Shown: positions 12,373 to 25,672, numbered from the stretch's first letter. The stretch is 64,000 nt of DNA from Apis mellifera (GCF_003254395.2 NC_037643.1:7584963-7648962), one strand, 5' to 3'. Translations and numbers: made by a program. Notes: generated from the sequence alone by a model not told the origin.

Positions 12373-13134
12373 ATTGCTAACTTTTGTAGAAAGAGAGAGA
12401 GTTCTATTCGACGCATGAGAAGGTGTAAACAATCACAAGATCAACGTGTTCTCCGTCGATTCGAAAATTTTTTCTATGATTTCGTATTGCTCACCGGCAT
12501 AATTAAAAGTGGAAAGAATTGGAATAAAATATTCTAATAAGCGTATTATTTTATTTAACTACATTTTAGATTAAATTATTGTCCAAGATACTTTTTTAAA
12601 TAATCATTGGAATGATATTTAATACAATATCTTTCTTCGAATTCTAATTTGAATTTCTCTGTTCATTCAATCGATCAAAAACATTTTACACTAAATTCGC
12701 GATGAAGAATCGACCAGATATTATTTTAAGTAATACGTGGATACGTATCATTTTGTTTATTCTGAACGCTGAATAATTTATCCATTTGTTGGACAGACAA
12801 GAAGTTTATTTGATATTCTAAATTCGTTATTCTCCATTAAGTTGGAAGATTTCTGTTAACTGATCAACATTTCCATTATTGCGTCATAGCATAATATGCA
12901 TGATGGGTAATCGCGTTATTCTTAAACCACGTGCACTAAATCGTAATCATAACATTTAAGATTTCGAGAAAGATAAAACGCGCGTTAAAAAGTTTCGATA
13001 AAATCACCAGGAAATGTGCTGAAAATTTTTGCTCGCGAAGCAAGCGTGTAAAAATCATTACGCCACATTTTAAAATCTAGGAACACGGGATGAAATTTAA
13101 AAACACATATATTTTCAACCTCAAATCTCGATAG

Positions 13135-13149
13135 AGAGAGAGAGAGAGA
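13135..13149. repeat. (GA)n microsatellite
   Basis: About seven GA units followed by a short A-run. Confidence 0.8.
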
Positions 13150-13412
13150 AAAAAACGCAAGTTTTAAATATTAATAGCCGTAGAGAAAAATATTTATCCG
13201 GCGTGGATTAAAGCAACGGATTAAATAATTGATTAAAAGCAGGGAAAAGCGGTGCGAAAATTTCGATCAAAATCGTTTATCCGTTGCCCAATATACTTGC
13301 TCATACGCGAAAGTATATCGCCTGTCAATTCCTATGATTTTAACGAATCCAATCCCTGTGTTTTCTTTTTCTACACGGAATGCGTAGAAAAATATTTTAA
13401 AAGGGTAGAAAG

Positions 13413-13436
13413 GGAGAGAGAGAGAGAAAGAGAGAA
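13413..13436. repeat. (GA)n microsatellite, interrupted
   Basis: GA repeats interrupted by AA, about 280 bp from the preceding GA tract. Confidence 0.8.
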
Positions 13437-14692
13437 TAAAAGGTTTACTCTTTTCGGGTTGCACGAGGAAACCCTTTAACGCTCAAAGGCAATCTGCACC
13501 AGAAAACTTGCACATGCTTGCCGCCGCACAAGCCCCGGATTAACTGGAGCTACTGTATTGCAACGCGCCGGTTTGAATTTCTTTTTCAAAGAAACTTCTT
13601 TCCTACAGGCGTAATAGTTGGAGAGTTTGCTAAATACTTGGCCACCGCCACCTTTGTGCAAGGAATTTCATCGTGATTTAATCAAAGTGGCGGAATGTCT
13701 TCTTTGCCGCGATATTATTCCGCGATGATACGCCTTCTTCGACCATTCTTCGATCATTCTTCCCCAATTAAATTCGAGTTAAGATATCTTAAACCCGATG
13801 GGTTAAATTATCGTTAGTGTTGATATCAATTCTCCTTCCTTTTCTTTTTCTGCTTCCACACAATTCGAATCTTGTAAATTATTCGGGAAATTTCGATTTC
13901 GAATTTGACGTATCTTGATTGGAGTTTGAGGAAATTAATGACGCGTTGATGTTATCAGTGAGAGGATAATTACAATGATAAATTGTTGGTGAATGATATG
14001 AAATTTAGAAAGATACATCGTAATTTGTCCTGGTTTATATCATGATGACGCACTTCGTGTACTTTTTAACAGAGATTCCAGAGCGAATTTCCTAGGTCGA
14101 GATGGTTAATGAACTGATATAAAAGCAAAGAAATAGGAAAAACGTTTTAGGTACGAGAGATACTCTAATTTGTAACCAGAAATCTTGGATTCCAATCTCA
14201 AATTAAGATTATTCCCCTATACCTTTTCTCTTCTACATGGAATTGAATCCAGAAAACGTTTATATAAATTTAATTTGTGATTTATATTTATATTTTCAAA
14301 GCATGTGAGCTTACGAAAATGTTGGATCGAGAAGGAAGATAAAAGTCTTCACTGAAATTGTATTATTGACTTATTAGAGTTATTTAAAAATAACGTGAAA
14401 ATCATCAATGTCATTTGTAGTCTAATAGAATCGTTGAGATTATATTTTTACCTACTAAGTTTATTTTCAGATCAAGTAAGAGTTAAAGAGATCATTTGGG
14501 AAGAGACAACCATCACAAGTAGTATCGTTTTATTTTCAATTGCGTGTAAAATATATATTCTTTTTCATCTAATCTCTTAATGCATTTGCAATAATATGAA
14601 AAGAATAAGAAAAGAAAGAGAGAAAGAAAAGAAAACTATGAAACATAAGAATGAAATCACAAGCAAATTAAAATTGTCCTCCTGAGGTTAGG

Positions 14693-14721
14693 TATTCTCG
14701 ACCAAGCGAGAATATGCAAAT
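14693..14721. repeat. 8-bp stem-loop overlapping a POU octamer
   Basis: TATTCTCG (14693-14700), a 6-base loop and CGAGAATA (14707-14714) form a perfect hairpin. ATGCAAAT, the POU-domain octamer, begins at the last stem base (14714-14721). Confidence 0.4.
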
Positions 14722-16449
14722 GTCTTTCTCCATTTAAATTAACGACGAAGCGCGAGAAAAACTTTCTGCGTTTTAAAAGTTTACAAAAACTTAACGTTCC
14801 ATCTAAATTTTATCGTTTTTTTTTTTTTATTGTCTCAAGAGAGTCTGTGAAAATGTCGCAACTCGTTCGCACTTGCAAGGAAATTAAAAATCAATTGATA
14901 ACAAAATTTTAATAATAAAAATTAGTTTGAATTTAAATTAGAGAAATTAAAGAAGAAAAGTAAGAAAAAGAGAACGATAATGATATCTTTATTGTATAAA
15001 AATAAATTATAAAAATATGAATAAATGAATAAATTAATGATGAATAATAGGAAAAAGTGTAGCTATTAGAATGTAGATATTCGTTTTTACAATCATTTTC
15101 TTGCATTTATCAAAAAAGTTAGAATAGAATATCCACCATTAGAAATTTCCTACAATTTTTTATATCGCATTAATTCTTGATAAATTTTCAAATTCATTGT
15201 TATGAGGCTAATTATTCAAAGCCATAAATTTTATTTGCAAATTAAATACATCCCATACAATCAAATTAATTATTCAGAGTTTCATAAATTTTGATGAATA
15301 CAGTATACAATAATTTCTGCATTAAATGATACACAAAAATAAAAGATATCACCAAATTTTTTGACCATTTATTAAAGTAACAATCTCTGAAGATATCTTT
15401 TAATATTATACTTCGTGTACCTTTCTTTTTACCTTTCTTTTATCGTGATTACGTTAAATCTTTATAAAATCACGAAGAAGTGTTGAGAAAAGATAAGAAA
15501 CAGAACCTTGAAGCTAAATTCGAACGCTGTCAACCCAAGTTTTTCCTCTCATACTCTTCATCGGTTTTAAGATTAAATTGCCATGTTATACGCCAAATAT
15601 ATTATAACGTTACTCTTTAAAAAAAATTACACTCTAACACAGAAATTCCGTCTCATGAATTTTAATTCGAGAACCTCGAGACGATATATTCAAATAGAAT
15701 AATTAACTTTTCATCGCCTCTAATAACGAGAAATTTCGATTTCTTTTTAATCCAGATCCTCGTAAATTTCCTTTAATTCTTAAGGAGTGAAAAAGGAGGT
15801 TGCACAAGTGGCCAAACATTGTTCAACGATGCTAATTAGCACGTATATTAACAGATTTATTAGCCATCATCTATATTATTCATTTTCATAAATGTATATT
15901 ATTTTATTTTTTCACATTTATGGAATTCCTTCCTGCTAAAATTTAATGAATTAATGTATATTTTTTTTAATTTCTTTAAATATTAATACGTCGTTATTAA
16001 CATCGAGTCATATATCGTATTTTGCAATTATAATATATTGGTTACGTTTACAAAAATTTGTTAGTATGTGTGAATTCTGTAAAGGAATAATTGGAATAAA
16101 TTAATGTTAAAAAAAATTAATATCAAAACAGAATTGCAAAACAAAAACTCTTATTATTAATTCTGCTATTAAATAATGAATGAGAGATATTCAAAGTGGG
16201 CAAAATATTCGGATTTTTATTTTGAAATATTTAGTCTATACATTGGCAATAATTAATACTGTTGTATTATTATTCATTCCATTAATTTAGAATTGATAGA
16301 ATTTTTTAATTTTTCTTTTATAGAAAGTTTCGAACAATCAAATGAATATTAAACATTCTGAAAAATTTTAAAAATTAGATATTTACATAGCTTTCGTAGA
16401 CTTTTTTTTTTTTTATAGACAAAGCAATTGATCTCTCTCAAATTAAATC
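14722..16449. other. AT-rich stretch, nothing recognised
   Basis: Continuous AT-rich DNA without frames, hairpins or repeats that stand out. Confidence 0.5.
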
Positions 16450-16926
16450 TCAAGATTGCTTCGAAACAATTAATCTTTTCTTTATACAAGATAGCATCAA
16501 ATAGTAGTAGAAACTTGGTTGTGTCTCAAAGGATAATAGATTGAACTCTATTACTATTGTGAAAAGGAGCAAGCGGATTGTCAAAGTGAACTCGAGTATC
16601 GAGTGAAGATCTTTGAAATAGGTTGTTTCTCTGTAACGAGAACAATTGGCGAACTGATCAATTTCATTGAAATTAATCCTTTCGTTTTTAAAAAGTTGGA
16701 TACAGCAAATTGAATTAATAAGTAGAAAACTTTTACTTTTGAATTTCTTTAATTTTTTCAACGATTGTAAAGTATTATTGTATTGTAAAATTCTATTGCC
16801 TGTTGAATTTCTATTATGTATAAAATATTTAATACACATGAACGAATATTTAATATACACTATGAATATTTTACTTAAAAAAATAATAAGATAATTGTAA
16901 TGAAAGTCGTTTCTAATGTACTTCAT
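16450..16926 (-). other. Long open frame in AT-rich DNA, 158 codons, unknown
   Basis: An uninterrupted frame of 158 codons with an ATG at 16926 lies in DNA whose composition should give a stop roughly every 11-12 codons. The predicted protein is rich in Ile, Leu, Phe, Tyr, Lys and Asn. It has two or three hydrophobic segments, near residues 12-36 and 113-150. I see no motif, good Kozak context, promoter or splice context. It may be chance, or the remnant of a membrane-protein gene. Confidence 0.12.
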
Positions 16927-17419
16927 TAAATTTGAATAGCCACACTTCTATTTTCAATTTACTTTCATCACTTATTATTATATGAAATTTTAAGAGAATG
17001 TTAAGAAGTTTTAATAACAAGTAAACTCGAATTAATAAGCAAGCATCGTTCTGCTAATTCGATTTACTAAAGCGAAATTTTGCATTTAATTAAATTTAGA
17101 TTTCGTACCATTTATTAAATTAAAATGAAAATTGTGCAACCTGATAATTACCAAGATCATGTTTAATGATGTAATTCTCAAAATGATAAGAACATTGGAA
17201 TTTGATATGGATCATAAATTTTAATCGCATCTATTTAGCATTTTTAGAATTTTTTTATTTTTCAAGATATATTGAAACGTTTCAAGCAGAATTAAAAGAA
17301 AAACTCAATATTTCTTTTCATTTTCAACATAACAACATTTCAATTCGTGTATCATAAGAATACCCCAAGCAATTCGAAATTTATCCCAAAATGAATTTCG
17401 ATGCTCCAAACTTTCAATC

Positions 17420-17690
17420 ACACGAAACAGTAACGAGCCACGCATTTATTATTCGTCGTCTCGCGATATATATCGTTGTCGATTTTCGCTCTTTGCCCCA
17501 TAAAATCGGCAGCCGAAAAGTGCGCGTGTGGCTTTGATCGAAATTAAATGCGCCGTTCGTTACACGTGTACGAGTTTAAAAGAATCAGCGGGAAATAAAT
17601 TCGGTGAAATATTTATCGATTCGGCGGATGCCAATGCTTTATTATCGCGCTTAATTCCCCGCCAGCCAAATGGACGTTTATAATACGGTG
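17420..17690. other. CpG-rich non-coding islet, candidate conserved element
   Basis: A sharp rise in C+G and CpG against AT-rich flanks, with no long frame. It contains tight clusters of ATCGAT-like and TTATTA-like motifs. The composition is typical of conserved regulatory islets in hymenopteran genomes, but conservation cannot be seen from one sequence. Confidence 0.22.
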
Positions 17691-20600
17691 TATACACAGT
17701 GATTTAAAGTTGGGTTTTCGTATCGTTCGAAGTTAACAACGATCGTTAATCACGAATTAAAACGCGGTTTCACTTTGATTTCAGACTATCGATTTTTGTT
17801 TTACATGTTGTGTCGAGATGATTTTTTAATTAATTTGAGTTAAAAAGTGTATAGAGTTATCATTCTAATAAGATTTACAATTTTCTATTATAAGAAAATG
17901 ATTAATTCTTAATTGTAATCCAAATTAATCGATCATAAGATTAAAGGTATTGATAAGAAAGCATGAATCAAATTGGAAAAAAAAATAGTTATCGTTGAAT
18001 AATTATATAATATCATTACTACTAGAAAAATATTTTCCTTAATTTATGTATATAATGCAAGAACAAGATAATAATTATGAGTAAGAATAATCAACATTCA
18101 ATTAGAAGAAGAATTGCAACAAATTAAATTCATATTAATAATCATTATGAATATATATATATATCAAAATCTGAAATTCAATCTTTCGCATCTCGAAATT
18201 TACAATTGTATCACGAGTTCTCATCCCTCTTGAAGTTACATGATCTTAATAATTCTCCATTATTAACACGCACATAAGTGTGCTTCGAGTTTCAAATTAC
18301 TCAGTCATATTTCACAGCTTCATAACCGCATAGAAACTGAAACTCCTCGAAACTAGATAATACAAATGGTATTAAAATTATGATTAATAAAAATTAATAA
18401 TAATATTATTAATTTAAATATCGAAATATAGTCAATACTTTAATGTTAAAATTTAAAAAACCGGGTCAAACGAAAAACTCGGTGACTATAATTTTCAGAA
18501 GAAAGTTCCCTGACAACTGGAGTATCGATCTGTCGTTGTTTACTCCATAAATTGTTACCCTCGAACTTATTTAACCTCGTCACAATTTCAATCTGTTATG
18601 CTGACGCAAATAGTTTGATAATTGATAATATACAACAGAATTGTCAATGAATAATCAATTCGAATTATTTTCTATGTATACTTTAAAATTTTTTTAAAGT
18701 TTCTTTTATAATTCTGTTTACGAAAATATTTTTGCTAGAACAATGTTATTGATAAATTATTGAATTTCTATCATAGAGAGTGTTAACGTATTCATCAGAC
18801 ATCTTTAAAGAGAAAGATTATAGATTTAAAAACAAATACAAAAGTTGTTAATATAACATAAAAATATTAGTTGAGGTTTTCTCATTGGGTTACAAGCAAT
18901 CTAAGTTAAAGATAGAACTGTCTCACTCTCTATGCAAACTTAAATTGCTTATCTAACTCAATAAAGAAGCCTCAATTGATATTATATAAATATATATATC
19001 AACTTTAATATTTGTTTCAACCTCTCCATCTTTCAAAGATACTATACTAGATATATCAACATCCTATATGTTTATAACTTATTATAGACTGCAAAATAAT
19101 ATTCTCACGCAATAATTTAAAGAATTCTCTTCTCAAGATATTTCTCTTAAAAAAAGAAAATAGAAAAAGAATAGAAAAAGAAAAGAAATAAAAAAAGACA
19201 GAAAGGGATGAAAAACAAAAAAAGAGAGGAAGAGGGAAAAGAACTCTTCAGGTTGATAGTTACATGTGTCCAAGTGATATGTGGATTGTATAGTTTGTCG
19301 ACGAGAAAAGCCTCTTCATTCCACAGCTTTTTCAGCGACTCACTAAATTCGGAAATTACTAGTACGGCCACGTAGCCACGAGACCTGCACGTGACTGGAT
19401 TGTCCAGTTTCTCTATCCGGTTTGCGTGCAACTGACTAGAAAGAAATAAAGTAGAAGAAGAGAAGAAAGAAATGGAAAGTTTCTAGAATCGTTACTCTTA
19501 ATTATCGAATTAAACATTTGAATGATAGTTAAATTGGAATCACAGTGTCGACGTACAAGTCGTGTCAATTATCGACTCAGACAAATTAACTGAATAATGT
19601 ATACAGTATCGATCGTTGACTCTACTTATTCAACAATGTTCTTCCATTTTGTAAAGACGTGTGATGCCTGATTCAAAATAGAATCAATATATATAATGAC
19701 ACGTGTACTATTATCAATATGTTTATGAAATAATTGATAAAATATTTGTTAAGATAAATTTATAATTTTTAACGATGCAAAAACGATGATGAAATTTTTT
19801 GATAAAAACTATGAAGGATTAAAAATTAGAAAATTATAAAAGAAATATAAAAAATTTATATCCCTTTAGAATATCGTTTTATTTTCACTCGAATATCGAT
19901 GAAACACTTTACTAATTGACAATTACTAAAATAGTTTCAAGAAAGCGACACGATTAAAGATCGTAAAATCACGAAGAATGTTTCGAAGCCAAAAATACAA
20001 ATTGAATTTCTAACCTCCAAAAGTTCGAATCTTTTATTTTCGTCCAGGACAGTGTCCCGTTGACCTCCATTTCGTATTTGGAATTCCAAATTATCCCCTA
20101 ATGCCCGAATGAACTTTCCTCGGGGTGAAACGTTATGTTATATTACATTATATGACGACATAAATTTCTCAAGACTGCAGGAGCTCGCCAAACACCTTTA
20201 ACCCTTACTTCAACTTCTCGTATTTTGTCCAATTACATTGTATATACGTATAACTGCAATTTATTAGGCCGTAGGACGCGTAGTTGCCGAAGAGGGTAGA
20301 CAGGAAAAGAAGATCGATGAGTTTCTTCGACAAAATTGGATTTTTCTCTTTTTTTCTTTCTTCGTTACACAGTAGAAACACGATATCGTTCATTTCACAA
20401 TGAAGGTGGCAGCACTGTCACGTTCGCGAAAAACAGAAACGCGTGAAGTTAGCCGAGATAGAAGTTAGAAGTATTAACCGATCGTTTGAACAGAAAAGAA
20501 GAGAAGAACAAGAAATAATTCTATTTTTTCGTGGAAATTATTGTAGAAACATAAGAAGAATAATTGTTACGTGTGTGTGATTTTGGTTTCGATGGTGAAA

Positions 20601-21200
20601 AGATTGTTATATTTGACATATCGATTTCTTTCTTCGTGTGATTTTTTTTAGAATTTTAGGTTACAATTTTTTGAATGATTTTTAATCTTTGAATATTGTT
20701 TGTTGAAAGTATAATATATAATTGTATTAATTAATTTTGTACTATTGTTATTATATTATACATTGAATAAAACAATATTGTGCAAAAATTTTCATAATGA
20801 ATATATCTACGCATTAATTTGATTCGTTTATTGCTTGAAGCATCTCTATACATATTAATTGTAAGTAGAATAAGATTAAATTATAAATTATGAATAATGA
20901 ATTATTTCATAAATAGTGTTTCATACATAAATTATTTGTTTTACATATATTAGATAGAAATGATTATTCAATTGAATTATACAATTGAATAATGAACCAT
21001 AAATTATACTATAATTCAGATATTATAGAACATAAATTTTTTTAAAAGTGCTAAAATATGAATCAATTTAAAAACAAAGAGAGATAATACAATGAAATAA
21101 CTTCTTTAGCTATAGCTATATTTCTATATTAATATCATTTTATAATATTTTTGAAGTTTTGAATAAAATATTACTTATAAATCCTACTTATATTTAGACA
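17691..21200. other. AT-rich stretch, nothing recognised
   Basis: The only contrast is a slightly GC-richer piece at about 19240-19440 and another at 20040-20460. Neither has convincing exon signals. Confidence 0.45.
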
Positions 21201-22310
21201 TTTTAAACATATTTAGTTTGTAATAGCATTTCAATATAACTATTATTATAAAAACATTTTTATACATAGATTAAACTATTGTTTAATTGATATTAAATTC
21301 TGTTGATAATCAGTGTATTACAATGATATTTGATTCAATAATTAACTTAAATTATACAAATGTAGATATATGAAATATATAAAAATGCTATTTTCTATTC
21401 GTAATTACTTACAATATATATTTTAAACATATTTAGTTTGTAATAGCATTTCAATACAATTATTATTATAAAAATATTTTTATATATAGATTAAACTATT
21501 GTTTAATTGATATTAAATTCTCTTGATAATCAGTGTATTACAATGATATTTGATTCAATAATTAATTTAAATTATACAAATATAGATATATGAAATATAT
21601 AAAAATGCTATTTTCTATTCGTAATTACTTACAATATATATTTTAAACATATTTAGTTTTGTAATAGCATTTCAATACAACTATTATTATAAAAACATTT
21701 TGATATATAGATTTAAACTATTGTTTAATTGATATTAAATTCTTTTTTCAAATATCAATGTATTACAATGATATTTGATTCAATAATTAATTTAAATTAT
21801 ATAAATAGATATATGAAATATATAAAAATGCTATTTTCTATTCGTAATTAATTTATAACATATATTTTAAATATATTTAGTTTGTAATAGTATTTCAATA
21901 CAACTATTATTATAAAAACATTTTGATACATAGATTTAAACTATTGTTTAATTGATATTAAATTCTCTTTTCAAATATCAATGTATTACAATGATATTTG
22001 ATTCAATAATTAATTTAAATTATATAAATAGATATATGAAATATATAAAAATGCTATTTTCTATTCGTAATTATTTACAATATATATTTTAAACATATTT
22101 AGTTTGTAATAGCATTTTAATATAACTATTATTATAAAAACATTTTGATACATAGATTTAAACTATTGTTTAATTGATATTAAATTCTCTTTTCAAATAT
22201 CAATGTATTACAATGATATTTGATTCAATAATTAATTTAAATTATATAAATGTAGATATATGAAATATATAAAAATGCTATTTTCTATTCATTATTACTT
22301 ACAATATATA
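21201..22310. repeat. Tandem satellite, five copies of a roughly 220-bp AT-rich unit
   Basis: Five head-to-tail copies begin at 21201, 21421, 21641, 21865 and 22087, with lengths 220, 220, 224, 222 and 224 bp. Each unit starts TTTTAAACATATTTAGTTTG (with minor changes) and ends ACAATATATA or a close variant. Copies 1 and 2 resemble each other closely, as do 3, 4 and 5. The right edge is sharp at 22310, where the sequence changes to unrelated DNA. Copies 3-5 contain a 31-bp palindrome that is imperfect in copies 1-2. The array is non-coding. Its unit length is in the range of nucleosome-spaced insect satellites, but it is short and probably euchromatic. Confidence 0.95.
21748..21778. repeat. 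31-bp near-perfect palindrome inside satellite copy 3
   Basis: The arms TCAAATATCA and TGATATTTGA flank a centre that is itself almost symmetric (TGTA-T-TACA). The same element recurs at 21971-22001 (copy 4) and 22193-22223 (copy 5). In copies 1 and 2 the left arm reads as a diverged GATAATCA form. It could form a cruciform or be a dimeric protein site. Confidence 0.85.
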
Positions 22311-23992
22311 GTATGATTTATATTAATGTACTATTAATATATTTCTAATATATCAGGAATAATCCAAAATGATTATTTCACAATTCAAAATTCAAAATTG
22401 CTAGAAAATAATAATGAAATATAAAAAATCAATCAAAAAGCATGAACTTTAAATTTTTTTTTTAATTATATATTTCCCGATATTCTGCACAAATTGCAGA
22501 TTTCATTTTAAGATTTAATTTATATTCTGCAAAATTATTTATCCAGAGTGGAATTTTCGATCGATAAACAAAATTTTGTTAACAAACATAAAATTGAATA
22601 TAACAATGATAAAATGATTTAAACGAAAGTACTATTTAATTATATTTTCCACAAGAAATACGAATTTAATTCCCGCTTTAAAATTAATGGTTTTTACTTA
22701 TGACACGTAATACCTTTTGAAAAATGATGTTACACGATTCACGCGTAATTACTTCAACTTTAACAATTTTTCAAGCTTCACGATGAGGCGTAAACGATTT
22801 TCACGAAAGTCGCGTCGAAAAGAATGGAAGCAACGTTCTTGAAAAAAAAAGAATAACGCTTTCAAATCATTTTTGAATTGAAAATATTTTTTTCTTTCCT
22901 TTGTTTTCCTTAATCTCACTTGTCATTTTGAAAAAAAGTTTTCGTAATAAGAAAATATCATATTTAAGACTTCTTTCAAAAGATTAAAGTACAAATCTTT
23001 TCAGGATAAAGTCGCGTATCCTAATTATCACAATAATTATCACGCTCGTTTCTAAGATCATTGAATCCGATTTTTCTTAAGAATATTTTAATATGTGAAA
23101 ATGATATTCCATTTCTTAATTTTAAAAAATCTTAGGAAAAAAAAATAGTTTGAGATAAGAAACATAGTATTTGAAAGTTATAATGAAAATTCTTAGAAAT
23201 TTTTAAGAAAGAAAAATATAGTCGTGTTAATTATATTATTTTTTTTTTTCAATTCTTTTTGAAGTATTCTTTTAAAATAAAATATTTTTTAACAGAATAA
23301 TAAAGACATTCATTAAAAATAGATTTAAAAAAAAAATATAACAGTTTTATATGCTATTTAATTAGTCTCTCGAGGAATACTGATACACGTGTATATGTAT
23401 AAGTTACGTTTACCTCTCTAGGGATATACATATCATATCATATCGTTCATTTATTGTAACAATGACGCAATTAAAAAATTTTAATTTTTGATTTATTATT
23501 ATTATTATTATACAATAAAATTTTTACTCTCGTTTTATTTTTTTATTTTTTATTTCTAATTTTGATACGAGATTCTTATATCATCTTACACCAACATTAT
23601 AATTTTTTATTCATATCACTGTTTCGTTGCAGCCAATTAAATTCTAATATCTTTAAAAAATTCATCCTTCAATCTCAAAGAAATATATCTCATTGGCAAT
23701 CACGTATCGCAAAGAAAAAAAAAGAAAACATTGATTATAATTATAATTCTATAGAAAACGATAGTAAAAATAACAATTCTTTAAGAAGAAAAAAATAAGA
23801 ATAACCTCTTGCACAATTTTCCACGCAAGAACATGCCTCCTCTTTGTACGTTCGTATCTAAACGAAAAAAAACTCGTGGAACAACGCGTGACACGTACAC
23901 CGCATCGATTCCCTTCCCGTTTTTCCCGCTCTTCTCGAGAACAAAGTTCCCAGATGTTTGCGAAACGCAAACGGAGCCCGTCCGAACAGAGG
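22311..23992. other. AT-rich stretch right of the satellite
   Basis: Nothing beyond poly-A/T runs and the TTA microsatellite. The CpG content starts to rise at about 23820 towards the 24.0-kb islet. Confidence 0.45.
23491..23511. repeat. (TTA)n microsatellite
   Basis: Six to seven ATT/TTA units. Confidence 0.8.
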
Positions 23993-24260
23993 GGAGGCCT
24001 CGAATGTCGGCCGCCTTTATTTATTAAAGCGCAATCAGGTACGCATCGTGGCACTGAATTTCAATCAGACGCCGGTGTCCCCGTTGGCCGTCATTCGATT
24101 GTGGATCGATATATCTGTTTATCGGAATCCTGTGGCCGCTCAATATAGATCGGGATATTTTATCGCGTTAAATTGGCCAACGACCGGTCGATAACAGGTC
24201 GGAAAATTTCAATAAAGTCGCTTAATTATCGATCGAGGCAATCAGGTAATTAATCGTAGG
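23993..24260. other. CpG-rich non-coding islet, candidate enhancer or conserved element
   Basis: A moderately G+C- and CpG-rich block lies in AT-rich surroundings, immediately left of the 24.28-kb duplication. The 10-mer CAATCAGGTA occurs twice, at 24032-24041 and 24239-24248. The second copy runs directly into TAATTAAT homeodomain-type core sites. Short frames cross it but none has convincing splice context. I read it as possible regulatory DNA. Confidence 0.3.
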
Positions 24261-24280
24261 CCACGATACGGTGAACCGTG

Positions 24281-24440
24281 GAATGAAATGATGGACAGTT
24301 ACATGTGGTCGGGGATAAAAGAGCCCTCTTGAAACGTTGAATGAAATTTTGGTAATTGGTCGTGAATTTGATTATGAAACGAAACTCGAATTTCTTTATT
24401 TGCCAGGATTGATTGTAGGATAAATAGTAGTAGTAATTGT
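24281..24440. repeat. Duplicated segment, copy 1 (less decayed)
   Basis: This segment is repeated in the same orientation at 24536-24680, offset about 255 bp. Shared landmarks in order are GAATGAAATGAT, AGTTACAT, TGAATGAAATTTT or its relative, GAATTTGA-TTATGAAACG, and TTTCTTTA followed by GATTGAT. Copy 1 keeps more C, G and CpG than copy 2. Confidence 0.8.
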
Positions 24441-24535
24441 TGTTGTTGTTTTTCGATTGAAAATAGAACGATACCTTCGATTTGAATTACAATTATTTTA
24501 AATTAGCTTTATATTAACAAAAACAGAAGATCTGT

Positions 24536-24680
24536 GAATGAAATGATAGATAGTTACATATTACTAGAGATCAAAGAGTTTTTGAAATGAAATTTTGATA
24601 ATTAATTATGAATTTGAATTATGAAACGTATAAATTTCTTTAATATTAAGATTGATCGTGTGGTAAATAATAATTAGTTC
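24536..24680. repeat. Duplicated segment, copy 2 (AT-drifted)
   Basis: Diverged second copy of 24281-24440. Many differences replace G or C in copy 1 with A or T here, for example GGTAATTGGTCGTGAA against GATAATTAATTATGAA. This is what drift after loss of constraint, or CpG decay, would give. Confidence 0.8.
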
Positions 24681-25121
24681 ATTCAGAGGAATTAAATATA
24701 GTTATAATAAATATTTTTGTGACTTGGACATCTATGTTTTCAATTTTCATTCTTCTTAATGAACTTCTTGATATCGTATAGTATATATATTCAAAACAAT
24801 ATATTCAGTTTGTTATTCAAACTTCAATTGACGTATGAAGTAAATTTCGATAAACTAATTTCACAATGTCAGATACATATTATGTAAGATATTAGTTGAA
24901 CTCGATAGTTTATCGAACAAAAAAGACATACAAAGTTTAAATTAAACAAGATAAATAGAAAATTATATCATTGTATTTATCATTTAAAAACTAAAATAAT
25001 ATTTTCATATAAAAAATCTGATGCTATGATGCTATAAAACAATATAAAAAAAAATCTTTATCAGAAAATAATTACAATTCCATTCCTTTACAAAAAATAA
25101 TCTCTCCTTTTTTAATTTCAT

Positions 25122-25151
25122 TTTCCTTCCTTCCTTCCTTCCTTCCTTCCC
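25122..25151. repeat. (TTCC)n microsatellite
   Basis: Six to seven TTCC units, followed within a few bases by an A-tract. Confidence 0.85.
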
Positions 25152-25633
25152 CTAAAAAAAAAAATACCTCTCCCAAGTATCTCTTGTATATCCATCGATT
25201 TACATTAAACCCTTCAATCAAGAGCAAAATTTCACCGAGATTTATCGAGAAATCCAATTTACATACACTATCTCGTTTACTTTATCCAATCTCTTCAAGA
25301 TAGCCAGTGAATTTAAATCCAAGTTGTCGAAGGACATCATCCTCGATCGTTCACCCTTTACGATGAAACAAGCCAGCAACATTCTCTGTCTCTCTTTCTC
25401 TCTCTTTTCTCATAAAATCGAGAAAATGTGCGCTCGGTCGAGACGAAATATCCCAGCGAGGTTCCTTTCATTTTTTTTTTTTTTCCCTCCCCGTGGAAAA
25501 CGAGAAAATTTCGCACGCATCAGATAACACAACCGAACCGAGTACGCACGATTTATCGTTGAGAGGATAAGACGGGGTTGGGATATGAAATTATCTAGCT
25601 TTGTTATCCTGACCTGCCATAGATCACCGGCAT

Positions 25634-25641
25634 AGAGAGAG

Positions 25642-25672
<31 letters not shown>
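25634..25672. repeat. (GA)n microsatellite
   Basis: About 39 bp of GA with two GAAA interruptions. It is the longest GA tract in the window and is likely to vary between individuals. Confidence 0.9.

Larger units (their letters stand above)
10890..14690. other. AT-rich stretch with scattered CpG patches, no gene
   Basis: Apart from the microsatellites and the GAAGTTTGAA-type repeat, I see short CpG patches at 11240-11480 and 13480-13740 without paired splice sites. An acceptor-like TTTATTTTCAG at about 14470 precedes 35 open codons ending in TAA, too weak to call. Confidence 0.4.

Noticed and set aside
14487..14510. GAGATCATTT, resembling the start of the bantam microRNA
   Set aside because: The match breaks after ten bases and no hairpin surrounds it.
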